Source: Thauera sp. 2A1
Lineage (GTDB): Bacteria > Pseudomonadota > Gammaproteobacteria > Burkholderiales > Rhodocyclaceae
Direction of reading: 5' to 3'
NCBI RefSeq assembly: GCF_009469595.2
Contig: NZ_SSXV01000023.1
Location: 1 to 64,000 of the forward strand
Length of the DNA: 64,000 nt
Below the pieces are notes generated by a model. The model was not told the origin of the DNA, ran no database searches, and saw nothing but the letters and a program-made list of their open reading frames with translations. The position numbers were made by a program, and so were the translations under genes. Below are positions 16,446 to 25,029 of this stretch, piece after piece; the first letter of the stretch is position 1; the number at the start of each line of letters is the position of its first letter.

Positions 16446-16685
16446 ATGAGTACCCGCCCCCCGATGCTCGTCGGCGAACTGCGCCGCTGCTCGACCTGCA
16501 ACCGCTGGGGCGGCGAACGCCGCATCGGCGATGACGGCCAGACGGTGCACCTGAATCCGGCCAATCCGCGCGGCGCCTGCAACGAAGGGCCGTGGCATGC
16601 GTCGCTGCGCGGTCCGCGCAACGCCTGCGGGCAGTGGCTGCAGTGGATCGAGATCAAGCCGCAGGGCGAAGGACCGGCATCGTGA
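16446..16685 (+). CDS. Small four-cysteine conserved hypothetical protein
   Basis: 79 aa, starting 10 bp after the YitT stop, so probably co-transcribed. Four cysteines (CSTC near residue 15, GAC near 44, NAC near 60) and several Trp residues suggest a small zinc-binding or otherwise compact domain. I do not recognise a named family. Same strand and base composition as its neighbour; no signal peptide. Confidence 0.65.
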   Translation: MSTRPPMLVGELRRCSTCNRWGGERRIGDDGQTVHLNPANPRGACNEGPWHASLRGPRNACGQWLQWIEIKPQGEGPAS

Positions 16686-16772
16686 GCCGCCCTGTAACAC
16701 AAGGACAAGGACGCCGCAGGCGGGGGAGCGAGCACTGACACATGCGGCATCGGGGATCGCGCGCGTTCTACT

Positions 16773-17696
16773 TCATTCGTCCTCGTCCTCGCGCCGCGCC
16801 TGGTCGGACTGCGGCGCGCCGGCAGCTCGCGCCGCCCACGCTTCGGCGATCATCGCCACGCGCGTCTCCGGTGTTTCCAGGCTGATGCGGCCGAGCGTGC
16901 CGTCGCGGTAATCCTGCAGCAGGATCTGCGCCGCCTTTTCCAGATCCAGGCCACCGCCCTTGACCAGGCAGCCGCGCCGGCGCCCGACGGCCTCGACCAG
17001 CCCTGGACCATCGAGGCCGGCGGTTTGCAGCCGGTAGCGCGCAGCAACCGGCTGCGCATAGCGCTTGAGCAGGATGTCCGCCAGGAAGGCGGCCACTTCC
17101 TCGTCGATGACCGCATTGCGGCCGATCGCATGGCTGGCCGCGAGCATGTAGCCGTCCGAATCAAACTCGATCTTGGGCCACATCATGCCGGGCGTGTCGG
17201 TCAGCGTCATGCCTGGCCCGAGGTCCAGCGTCTGCTGGTGCTTGGTCACCGCCGGCTCGTCGCCGACCTTGGCCACCTTGCGCTTGAGCAGCGCATTCAT
17301 CAGCGTCGATTTGCCGACGTTCGGGATGCCCATGATGATCATGCGCAAGGGCTTCACGCCATCGTCGCGGTGTGGCGCCAACTGCCTGCACAGTGCCGGG
17401 ATGCGCGCCACCTCGGCCGCACTCTTGGCGGAGATCGCCACTGCCTTGACGCCGGGCTGACGGTTGTAGAAGTCCATCCAGGCGCGCGTAACGGCCGGAT
17501 CGGCCACGTCGGACTTATTCAGCAGCTTGAGGCACGGCCGATTACGGAATCGCCTCAGTTCGGCGATCATCGGATTGCTGCTGGCCTCGGGCAGGCGGGC
17601 GTCGGTCACTTCGATGACGACGTCGATGGCCGCCATGGCCTCGGCCGCCTTCTTGCGCGCCGAGGCCATGTGACCGGGAAACCACTGGATGGGCAT
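16773..17696 (-). CDS. ylqF: Ribosome biogenesis GTPase YlqF (RbgA)
   Basis: 307 aa with start MPIQWFPGHMASARKKA at 17696. It is a circularly permuted GTPase: the G4 motif LLNKSDV (about residue 62) precedes G1 GIPNVGKST (about 130) and G3 DTPGMMWPK. RbgA-type proteins assist late 50S assembly. The C-terminal helical domain is present and ends in an acidic tail. The frame is open further upstream, but that part is antisense to the cspA leader. Confidence 0.94.
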   Translation of the reverse strand: MPIQWFPGHMASARKKAAEAMAAIDVVIEVTDARLPEASSNPMIAELRRFRNRPCLKLLNKSDVADPAVTRAWMDFYNRQPGVKAVAISAKSAAEVARIPALCRQLAPHRDDGVKPLRMIIMGIPNVGKSTLMNALLKRKVAKVGDEPAVTKHQQTLDLGPGMTLTDTPGMMWPKIEFDSDGYMLAASHAIGRNAVIDEEVAAFLADILLKRYAQPVAARYRLQTAGLDGPGLVEAVGRRRGCLVKGGGLDLEKAAQILLQDYRDGTLGRISLETPETRVAMIAEAWAARAAGAPQSDQARREDEDE

Positions 17697-18008
17697 GGCT
17701 GATCCCTGAACTTGAATGCCCCGATTATCCCACGCCACCCCGCGTATTTTTCCCATGCCATCTGCGAACGATTCGCATCCCAAGACACGGCGACAGGAAT
17801 TTTTTATTTCCAGTCGAAATAAATTCGCGCATGCCGCAGAAACCGTGTATCGTGCCGCTCGCAGTCGATTCAAGCAGTGGTTGTTCTGGTGGTTACCCCA
17901 GCGTGTTCCAAGAGAACGCGTGCCGGTCTGATTCCTCTGGATTACGTTTCTTGATCGTTCCTGCACCTTTCGGGCGCAAGCCCAATCATTTTTGAAAATG
18001 GAACGCAA
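17697..18008. promoter_or_regulatory. Divergent intergenic region and long cspA leader
   Basis: A 312-bp stretch without a credible gene. The part next to ylqF holds a weak GATAAT -10 for that gene. At 17797-17826 there is an AT-rich imperfect inverted repeat (GAATTT..ATTTC/GAAATAAATTC), unusual in this GC-rich sequence and likely at the cspA promoter. The rest should be the 5' UTR typical of cold-shock genes. It contains a short ORF (17716-17931) that I do not consider coding. Confidence 0.55.
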
Positions 18009-18218
18009 ATGAGCACTCAAACCGGTACCGTCAAGTGGTTCAACGACGCCAAGGGCTTCGGCTTCATCACCCCGGAAAACGGCGGCGAAGACCTGTTCGC
18101 CCACTTCTCGGAAATCCAGAGCAAGGGTTTCAAGAGCCTGGCTGAAAACCAGCGCGTCGAATTCGAAGTCAAGACGGGTCCCAAGGGCCTGCAAGCGGCG
18201 AACATCCGCCCGCTGTAA
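18009..18218 (+). CDS. cspA: Cold-shock protein, CspA family
   Basis: 69 aa single OB-fold. The RNA-binding motifs RNP1 (KGFGFI) and RNP2-like LFAHF are intact. It binds single-stranded RNA as a chaperone and antiterminator. The long AT-containing leader is typical for cold-inducible regulation at the mRNA-structure level, and an intrinsic terminator follows. A DEAD-box helicase of the CsdA type lies next, another cold-adaptation function. Confidence 0.97.
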   Translation: MSTQTGTVKWFNDAKGFGFITPENGGEDLFAHFSEIQSKGFKSLAENQRVEFEVKTGPKGLQAANIRPL

Positions 18219-18242
18219 TCGGCGCCTCTCGCCGAATCATCG

Positions 18243-18276
18243 AAACGCGGCCTCGTGCCGCGTTTTTGCTTTTTGC
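18243..18276 (+). terminator. Intrinsic terminator of cspA
   Basis: Stem AAACGCGGC/GCCGCGTTT (18243-18251 with 18257-18265) with loop CTCGT, followed by TTGCTTTTT. Confidence 0.85.
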
Positions 18277-18343
18277 GGCTCCGAATCGCCGATAATCGCG
18301 CTTTGATGTCCGCCGCTTGCGCTATCCGCGCACCCCGATCGCC

Positions 18344-20404
18344 ATGACCGAATCCACCATCCGCTTCGCCGACCTCGCCCTGCCCGAGCCCATCCTGGCC
18401 GCGCTCACCGACGTCGGCTACGAGACGCCCTCCCCCATCCAGGCTGCCTGCATCCCGGAACTGCTCGCCGGCCACGACCTGCTCGGCGAAGCGCAGACCG
18501 GCACCGGCAAGACGGCGGCCTTCGCGCTGCCCATGCTCGCCAGGCTGGATCTGTCCGACGCGCGCCCGCAGGTGCTCGTGCTGACGCCGACGCGCGAGCT
18601 GGCGATCCAGGTGTCGGAAGCCTTCGCCAAGTACGCGCGTCATCTGAAGAACTTCCATGTGCTGCCGATCTACGGCGGCCAGAGCATGGTGGTGCAGTTG
18701 CGCCAGTTGTCACGCGGCGCCCACATCGTGGTCGGCACGCCGGGCCGCATCATGGACCACCTCGAGCGCGGCAGCCTGAAGCTCGACGCGCTGCGCTCGC
18801 TGGTGCTCGACGAGGCCGACGAGATGCTGCGCATGGGCTTCATCGACGACGTCGAATGGATCCTCGAGCACACGCCCGACACGCGCCAGACCGCACTGTT
18901 CTCGGCGACGATGCCCAACGCGATCCGCGACGTGGCCCACCGCCACCTGCGCGAGCCCAAGGAAGTGAAGATCCGCGCCGCCACTGCCACGGTGGCCAAG
19001 ATCAGCCAGCGCTACTGGCTGGTGCGCGGCGTCGACAAGCTCGACGCGCTGACGCGCATTCTGGATGCGGAAGAAAGCTTCGACGCCGCCCTCGTCTTCG
19101 TGCGCACCAAGATCGCCACCGACGAGCTCGCCGACAAGCTCGCCGCGCGCGGCTACGCGGCAGCGGCGCTGAACGGCGACATGACCCAGGGCATGCGCGA
19201 GCGCGTGATCGAGCAGCTCAAGTCCGGCGCGCTCGACATCGTCATCGCCACCGACGTGGCGGCGCGCGGCATCGACGTGCCGCGCATCTCGCACGTCATC
19301 AACTACGACATCCCGTACGACACCGAAGCGTACGTGCATCGCATCGGCCGCACCGGCCGCGCCGGGCGCGAGGGGGTGGCGGTGCTGTTCGTGGCGCCGC
19401 GCGAGACGCGCATGCTGAAGATGATCGAGCGCGCGACGCGCCAGCCGATCACGCCGATCGCACTGCCCAGCAGCGAGGAAGTCTCCAACCTGCGCGTGGC
19501 GCAGTTCAAGCGCCTGGTGGTCGACACGCTGGGCAGCGAGGATCTGGGCTTCTTCATGGACGTGGTCAACGGCCTCGTCGAGGAGAACGAGATCGATGCC
19601 CACGAAGTCGCCGCGGCGCTCGCCTATCTCGCCCAACGTGACCGCCCCCTGCAGATCGAGGAAAGCGGCCGCGGCTGGGATCTCGCCACCGCGCCGACGC
19701 ACACCGGCGGCCGGCCGCCGCGCGACGAGGCCTTCACCACCGGCATCGCCCGCGAGCGCCCGCAGCGCCCCAACCGCGACGAGATCCTGCAGCGGCGCCG
19801 CGCCTTCGCCGATGGCGCGCTGGCGCGCTACCGCATCGAGGTCGGCCGCAACCATGGCGCCAGCCCCAAGGAAATCGTCGGCGCCATCGCCAACGAAGGC
19901 GGCATCGAAGGCAAGTTCATCGGCCAGATCCACCTGTTCAACGACTTCAGCACGGTGGAACTGCCCGCCAACCTGCCCGCGGATCTGCTGGAAACGCTCA
20001 GGCGCACGCGAGTCCGCCAACTGCCGCTCAACATCCGCCTGCTGACGGATGCCGAAGCCGCCATCGTGCCGGAGCGCCGCCGTCCGCCGCGCGAGGAGGG
20101 CTTCCGCCGCGAGGAAGGTTTCCGTCGTGACGAAGCGCCGCGGCGCAGCTACGGCGAAGACAGCCGGGGGCCACGCTCCTATGGTGGCGAAGGCGGCAGC
20201 AGGCCGGGCGGAGGCGATCGCGGCACCGGACAGGGCAAGCCGGGTGGCTACAGCAAGGGTGGAGCCTATGGTTCGGGCGGCGGCTACGGCAAGCCCGGCG
20301 CACCGCGCCGTGACGAGCACGAGCCGCACCCCGCATCGCACGACGACCGCGGCGGCAAGGCGCCCTTCTCCACGCACAAGCCGCGCCGCCATCGGGATGC
20401 CTGA
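18344..20404 (+). CDS. deaD: DEAD-box RNA helicase (DeaD/CsdA type)
   Basis: 686 aa from ATG 18344 (MTESTIRFADLALPEPI); a TTG at 18317 extends the frame but is less likely. Helicase motifs: Q-motif SPIQAACIPEL, AQTGTGKT, PTRELAIQ, DEAD, SAT, HRIGRTGRAG. After the RecA-like domains come a dimerisation segment and a DbpA/CsdA-like RNA-binding domain (NHGASPKEIVGAIANEGGIEG, about residues 505-575). A Gly/Arg/Tyr-rich disordered tail contains two EEGFRR repeats. It likely unwinds rRNA or mRNA during ribosome assembly in the cold. Confidence 0.95.
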   Translation: MTESTIRFADLALPEPILAALTDVGYETPSPIQAACIPELLAGHDLLGEAQTGTGKTAAFALPMLARLDLSDARPQVLVLTPTRELAIQVSEAFAKYARHLKNFHVLPIYGGQSMVVQLRQLSRGAHIVVGTPGRIMDHLERGSLKLDALRSLVLDEADEMLRMGFIDDVEWILEHTPDTRQTALFSATMPNAIRDVAHRHLREPKEVKIRAATATVAKISQRYWLVRGVDKLDALTRILDAEESFDAALVFVRTKIATDELADKLAARGYAAAALNGDMTQGMRERVIEQLKSGALDIVIATDVAARGIDVPRISHVINYDIPYDTEAYVHRIGRTGRAGREGVAVLFVAPRETRMLKMIERATRQPITPIALPSSEEVSNLRVAQFKRLVVDTLGSEDLGFFMDVVNGLVEENEIDAHEVAAALAYLAQRDRPLQIEESGRGWDLATAPTHTGGRPPRDEAFTTGIARERPQRPNRDEILQRRRAFADGALARYRIEVGRNHGASPKEIVGAIANEGGIEGKFIGQIHLFNDFSTVELPANLPADLLETLRRTRVRQLPLNIRLLTDAEAAIVPERRRPPREEGFRREEGFRRDEAPRRSYGEDSRGPRSYGGEGGSRPGGGDRGTGQGKPGGYSKGGAYGSGGGYGKPGAPRRDEHEPHPASHDDRGGKAPFSTHKPRRHRDA

Positions 20405-20458
20405 GACGGTGCCTGAAGCGATGCGCTGCACCCCGCTCGGGATCGAGCGCATCGCACG

Positions 20459-21517
20459 ATGACCGGCCGCCGCCCCCGCAAGCTGGCGGTTGCGCCTGCA
20501 AGTGTCGCTGAAGCGACGACGGATCCGGCGCCGTTCGCCGTGCTGACGCCCGACTTCGTGCTCGACGCGATCGAAAGCGTCGGCCTGCGCCCCGACGGCC
20601 GCCAACTGGCGCTCAACAGCTACGAGAACCGCGTCTATCAGATCGGCGTCGAGGACGGGCCGATGGTAGTCGCCAAGTTCTACCGCCCCGGACGCTGGAG
20701 CGACGCGGCCATCCTGGAGGAGCACGGCTTCACCGCCGAACTCGCCGAGCGCGAGATCCCGGTGGCGGTGCCGCTCCTCATCGACGGAAGAACGCTGCAT
20801 CGCCACGGCGGGCTGCGCTTCGCGCTGCTCCCGCGTCTTTCCGGCCGCGCGCCCGAGCTGTCCGACCCGGCCACGCTGGAGTGGATGGGACGCTTCATTG
20901 GCCGCATCCATGCCGTCGGTGCATTGCGTCCCTTCGTCGCGCGGCCGGCGCTGGACATCGCGAGCTTCGGCGAAGCCTCACGCGACTGGCTGCTGCAACA
21001 CGACTTCATCCCGGCCGACGTGCTGCCGGCCTGGCGCAGCAGCGTGGAACAGGCGCTGGACGGCGTACGGCGCGCCTTCGATCGCGCGGGCCGTGTGCGC
21101 CCACTGCGGCTGCACGGCGACTGCCACCTGGGCAACGTGCTGTGGCAGGCGGACGAGCGCGCCCCCTTCGTCGGACCGCAGTTCGTCGACTTCGACGATG
21201 CGCGCATGGGCCCGGCAGTGCAGGACCTTTGGATGCTGCTGTCGGGCGAGCGTGACGAGATGTCGCGCCAGCTTGCCGACGTGCTCGCCGGCTACGAGGA
21301 TTTCATGGAGTTCTCGCCGCGCGAGCTGCATCTGTTGGAAGCCCTGCGCACCCTGCGCCTGCTCCACTATTCGGCCTGGCTCGCCCGGCGCTGGGACGAC
21401 CCCGCCTTCCCGGCCGCCTTTCCGTGGTTCAACACCCAGCGCTACTGGCAGGACCGGGTGCTCGAGCTGCGCGAGCAGATCGCGCTGATGGACGAGCCGC
21501 CGCTGCGCCCGGCATGA
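20459..21517 (+). CDS. srkA: Stress response kinase A (SrkA/YihE)
   Basis: 352 aa aminoglycoside-phosphotransferase-like Ser/Thr kinase. The family start SYENRVYQIG, the catalytic loop HGDCHLGNVLW (about residue 220) and the metal-binding VDFDDARMGP are present. E. coli SrkA counters programmed death after envelope and oxidative stress. It sits 54 bp after the helicase on the same strand. The first 25 residues are an Ala-rich extension. Confidence 0.92.
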   Translation: MTGRRPRKLAVAPASVAEATTDPAPFAVLTPDFVLDAIESVGLRPDGRQLALNSYENRVYQIGVEDGPMVVAKFYRPGRWSDAAILEEHGFTAELAEREIPVAVPLLIDGRTLHRHGGLRFALLPRLSGRAPELSDPATLEWMGRFIGRIHAVGALRPFVARPALDIASFGEASRDWLLQHDFIPADVLPAWRSSVEQALDGVRRAFDRAGRVRPLRLHGDCHLGNVLWQADERAPFVGPQFVDFDDARMGPAVQDLWMLLSGERDEMSRQLADVLAGYEDFMEFSPRELHLLEALRTLRLLHYSAWLARRWDDPAFPAAFPWFNTQRYWQDRVLELREQIALMDEPPLRPA

Positions 21518-21530
21518 GCGGGCGAGCGCT

Positions 21531-22136
21531 TCAGGTGCCGGGCCGCGCCGCCCTCACCGACGCGGCGAAATCACGCGCGTCCGCCACGAATTCGAAGAAA
21601 TCCGCCTCGAAGCCGGCGTAGTCGCGCAACAGCTCCTCGCCTGCCCCCGCCAGCGGATTGGGTCGGCGCAGCCGATGTTCCGCCATGCGATCGAGCGCGC
21701 GGGCGACGTTGTCGACCTCGCGATAGCTCGCCATCCAGTCGTACGCGGCCATGCGCTCGAACACCGGTGCGAAGGATTCCGGCAGCGCCTCCGGGTAATC
21801 GGCGATCAGCCGGTAGGTGTGGGTGGTGAAGACGGCCAGCGGCTCGTCGCTGAACTGCGACCAGTGCCGCGCCAGGAAATGGTCGTAGAAAAGGTCCACC
21901 ATGATGCCGCCCACCCTGCGTCGTTCCGCGCTGATGCGCGCGCGGCTGCGACGGAAGGCGGCATGCGTGTCGGCAAAGCTGTCGATGCGCCGGTGCAGCA
22001 TCACGCCTGCGGCCAGCCCGGCGTCCATGCCCGGCGGCAGCGGATCCAGCCAGCCCTTGACGAAGTCGCCGATCACGCCGCCGATGCGATCGGTCGCCAG
22101 CGGACCGGCCAGATAGGCATGCGCAAGAAAGTTCAT
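21531..22136 (-). CDS. acpH: Acyl carrier protein phosphodiesterase
   Basis: 201 aa. The family opening MNFLAHAYLAG, the metal-binding HRRIDSFADTH and FYDHFLARHW match AcpH/YajB, an HD-like hydrolase that removes 4'-phosphopantetheine from ACP. Convergent with srkA, with only 13 bp between stops. It lies after yaeQ in the same direction. Confidence 0.92.
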   Translation of the reverse strand: MNFLAHAYLAGPLATDRIGGVIGDFVKGWLDPLPPGMDAGLAAGVMLHRRIDSFADTHAAFRRSRARISAERRRVGGIMVDLFYDHFLARHWSQFSDEPLAVFTTHTYRLIADYPEALPESFAPVFERMAAYDWMASYREVDNVARALDRMAEHRLRRPNPLAGAGEELLRDYAGFEADFFEFVADARDFAASVRAARPGT

Positions 22137-22157
22137 CGCGCCCGCCCGCCCGTCCGC

Positions 22158-22706
22158 TCAGCGCCGTCCGCGCGCCATCAGCACTTGCGGCTCGACCTGC
22201 ACCGTGTCGCGGCCGTTGGTGACCCAGACGTGGCTGTCCTGGATGGTGAATTGCAGGCGCATGCTGCGCTCGGTGAGGCGCGCGAGATCGGGCGCCGCCT
22301 CGGGCGGCAGGTTCAGCACGACGAGCTTGTCCTGGCGGCCGAGCTTGTCGCGCACGCCGCTCCACCAGATGTCGGCGGCGCGACCATAGCTGACCACCAC
22401 CACCTCGTCAGCGCGACCGCAGGCCTTCCGGATCCACTTCTCGTCGGGCTGGCCGACGTCGATCCAGCGCTCGATGGCACCAGTGAGGTCACGCTGCCAC
22501 AGGTCGGGCTCGTCATCCACGCACAGGCCCTTGCCGAAGGCGAGCGCCGGATCGGCGAACAGCGCGAAGGCGAGCAGGCGCACCATCATGCGCTCGTCGG
22601 TCTCCGACGGATGGCGCGCGATCGTCAGCGCATGGTCGCCGTAGTAGCCGCGGTCCATGTCGGCGATCTGCAGCTCGGCCTTGTAGATGGTGGCTTTGAG
22701 TGCCAT
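22158..22706 (-). CDS. yaeQ: YaeQ family protein
   Basis: 182 aa, start MALKATIYKAELQIADMDR. The family has a PD-(D/E)XK nuclease-like fold; EPDLWQRDLTGAIERWIDVGQPDEKW and VVVSYGR are characteristic. Its precise role is unknown; early work linked it to suppression of rfaH loss. It starts 16 bp after the upstream unknown gene and is probably in one operon with it and acpH. Confidence 0.9.
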   Translation of the reverse strand: MALKATIYKAELQIADMDRGYYGDHALTIARHPSETDERMMVRLLAFALFADPALAFGKGLCVDDEPDLWQRDLTGAIERWIDVGQPDEKWIRKACGRADEVVVVSYGRAADIWWSGVRDKLGRQDKLVVLNLPPEAAPDLARLTERSMRLQFTIQDSHVWVTNGRDTVQVEPQVLMARGRR

Positions 22707-22722
22707 CGGCAGCGGACTCCGC

Positions 22723-23499
22723 TCAGTGCACCGTGGGCGACGCCGCGCGGTTCGCCTGCTGCCAGGCGATCACCGCGCGCCCCGCATGGGCCATCACCAC
22801 ATTGCGCTGCTCCGCCGGCAGTTCCCGCGACAGCGCACCGAACAGGGCCTGCGTCGCTTCCTGCGCCAGGCCTTCGCTGGCCAGGCCGTCGGCCAGGCAG
22901 CGGATCTGGATCGACGCCAGCGCATCGGCCACCAGGCGCCAGCCGGAAAGCGGCATGTCACGCACCAGGGCGAGCAACTGGCCGCCGAGCTGCCCGGCCA
23001 GGCGCAGCGCCTCGTCGCGCTCCTCGGCGGCGATGGACGAGTGCCACAGTGCCAGGTGGATGCCACGCCGCAGCTCGACCTTGAAATCGATGGCGTTTTC
23101 CTCCGCTGCGCCGAGCACCTCGAACTGGCGCAGGAAGTGCGCCTCGTCCTCGGCGTCGAGCCCGGTGCGCAGTGAGCCGATCAGCTCGGTCAACCCGGGG
23201 ATGGCCACCAGGCCGAAGGCCTGCGACCACGCCAGCCCCCACTGGTCCATGCCGCTCATCAGCAGCGCCAGCCGCAGCGCGCGGCCCTCTTCCGAGCCGG
23301 CCGCTTGCGCCCAGTTGCGCAGCGCACCGCGCATCTCGTCCACGCCGGCGCGGCGCGCCGCCTCGGAGTCGCCCACCGTAAGGCGAAACACGCGGGCGAA
23401 GGCGTCCTGCGCCATGCGGGCCGCCTGGCGCTGGTGGTCGATATCGACCCAGGCAGCAAGCGGATCAGGGGGAAAGACGGTTTCGGCGGTTGAGGACAT
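22723..23499 (-). CDS. Conserved hypothetical protein
   Basis: 258 aa from ATG 23499 (MSSTAETVFPPDPLAAWVDI). Largely helical, Ala/Leu-rich and soluble with no signal peptide or membrane segment. I do not recognise a family. Coding use matches the neighbours. The context (before yaeQ and acpH, after an HD-GYP gene on the same strand) does not settle a role. Earlier in-frame ATGs at 23529 and 23634 give a low-complexity extension and were not used. Confidence 0.7.
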   Translation of the reverse strand: MSSTAETVFPPDPLAAWVDIDHQRQAARMAQDAFARVFRLTVGDSEAARRAGVDEMRGALRNWAQAAGSEEGRALRLALLMSGMDQWGLAWSQAFGLVAIPGLTELIGSLRTGLDAEDEAHFLRQFEVLGAAEENAIDFKVELRRGIHLALWHSSIAAEERDEALRLAGQLGGQLLALVRDMPLSGWRLVADALASIQIRCLADGLASEGLAQEATQALFGALSRELPAEQRNVVMAHAGRAVIAWQQANRAASPTVH

Positions 23500-23582
23500 G
23501 AGACGGCGCGCGGACAGGAAGGGCGCCATTGTGCCTAGCCGGGGCAAGCGCGGCAATGCGCCGACACGCCCTGCGCGCGCCC

Positions 23583-24926
23583 TCAGGCAGCGAGCGGCAC
23601 ACGCTCCAGGGTGCGCTTGAGCGCATCGAAGCACCGTGCGTCGATCGCGGTGCCGACGTTCTCGGCCATGATCTCGAGCGTTCTGGGGATGGGAACTGCC
23701 GCACGATAGGGACGCTCTGCGGTGATCGCGTCGAAGATGTCGGCCGTGGTGATGATGCGCGTCTCGAGCGAGATGTCGTCCGCGCTCAGGCCGCGCGGAT
23801 AGCCCTTGCCGTCGAGCCGTTCATGGTGGGCGCCCGACACCCGCGCCAGTTCGCCGAAGGCGCCGATGCGCGACAAGATGGCCTCGGTGTAGGCCGCATG
23901 CCGCTGCACCGCCTCCCATTCATCCGCGTCGAGCTTGCCCGGCTTGTCCAGCACCGCATTGCTCACCCCCAGCTTGCCCACGTCGTGCAGCAGCGCGCCA
24001 CGCTTGAGCCAGCGCCGCCGCGCCGGCGACAGGCCGAGCTGCGCCGCGATGAGATCCGTGTACAGCGCCACGCGCACGCTATGGCCTTGGGTGTAGGGGC
24101 TCTTGGCATCGACGACCTGGCCGAAGGCGGCGGCGATCTCGTCCAGGTAATCGTCGTCGAGCGGTACCTCGAAGCGGCCAGGCTCGAGCCCGAACACTGC
24201 ACGGTCCACATCGTCGGCGGCGAGCTGGCTCCAGAAGCCGGGTCGTGCCGCGACACGCTCGAGCGCCTCCACCAGGCGCGGATCGAACCAGCGCCCGGCG
24301 CGCGCCCGCGCCTCCTGCATCGCGCCCGCGGGGCCCTCCACCGTGTGGAACACGTCCACCACCTGCGCCAGCAGCGCGATGCGCGCATAAACCGGAATCG
24401 CCTCGCCCGCCAGCCGATCCGGGCGGCCGCTGCCGTCCCAGTGCTCGTCGAGCGCGTGGATGCCCTGCGCCACGCCTTCGCTGAAGCGCAACTGGCGTGC
24501 GATATCCGCGCCGCGCTGGCAGCGGGTCTGGATCAACTCCTGGGCAATGTCGTCGCCATCGCGGAAGATCGTCAGCATGGTGCGGAAGCGCTCGGCGAGC
24601 GTGCCGCGCAGCCCGGTGTGGCCGACCACGAAGCGCAGCACCTGCGGCAGCGTGCCGTCGACCCACTTGAAGTCACGCTTGAACGCGAGGTCGTCGGTCA
24701 GGTACAGCTCGCAGATGCGCGCCGCATTGCTGCTGCAGCCGAGGTCCTTGAGCAGCAGGGTGTAGTAGAGCTCCCACAAGGCATGCTCGTCGAGGCCGAT
24801 CTCGCGCCCGACATGCATGCCGATCCAGCAGCAGCGCACGCAATGACCCTCGGGCTGGCCCTCGGTGATATCGAGGGCGTGGCTGAGGGCGCCAATCAGT
24901 TCCGACAACTTGAGTCCGCTGGGCAT
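23583..24926 (-). CDS. Tandem HD-domain protein with C-terminal HD-GYP phosphodiesterase
   Basis: 447 aa from ATG 24926 (MPSGLKLSELIGALSHALDI). The C-terminal half (about residues 265-440) is a complete HD-GYP: GHSVRVALY, LLHDVGKLG, then HHERLDGKGYPRGL, predicting cyclic-di-GMP hydrolysis. The N-terminal half has the same layout but lost key residues: LLHD is replaced by LLKD and the HHE region reads ALDEHWDGSGRPD. It may be a regulatory or dimerisation copy. No receiver domain or membrane segment is seen, so it is probably a soluble protein. Confidence 0.9.
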   Translation of the reverse strand: MPSGLKLSELIGALSHALDITEGQPEGHCVRCCWIGMHVGREIGLDEHALWELYYTLLLKDLGCSSNAARICELYLTDDLAFKRDFKWVDGTLPQVLRFVVGHTGLRGTLAERFRTMLTIFRDGDDIAQELIQTRCQRGADIARQLRFSEGVAQGIHALDEHWDGSGRPDRLAGEAIPVYARIALLAQVVDVFHTVEGPAGAMQEARARAGRWFDPRLVEALERVAARPGFWSQLAADDVDRAVFGLEPGRFEVPLDDDYLDEIAAAFGQVVDAKSPYTQGHSVRVALYTDLIAAQLGLSPARRRWLKRGALLHDVGKLGVSNAVLDKPGKLDADEWEAVQRHAAYTEAILSRIGAFGELARVSGAHHERLDGKGYPRGLSADDISLETRIITTADIFDAITAERPYRAAVPIPRTLEIMAENVGTAIDARCFDALKRTLERVPLAA

Positions 24927-25029
24927 GGTTCTCGCTGGCCGTCCATGGGAGGACGGGCGAGTATGCCTGTCGGCGCCACGCGCATCAGCGCACTGGATCA
25001 CGCTGCGCGGCGCGGCTCCGCCCTGCGTG

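Noticed and set aside
17716..17931. 71-codon ORF in the cspA leader
   Set aside because: Lies in the expected untranslated leader with no ribosome-binding site and no protein-like pattern.
18710..20911. 733-codon minus-strand frame opposite the helicase
   Set aside because: Antisense to deaD and srkA, whose motifs are clear.
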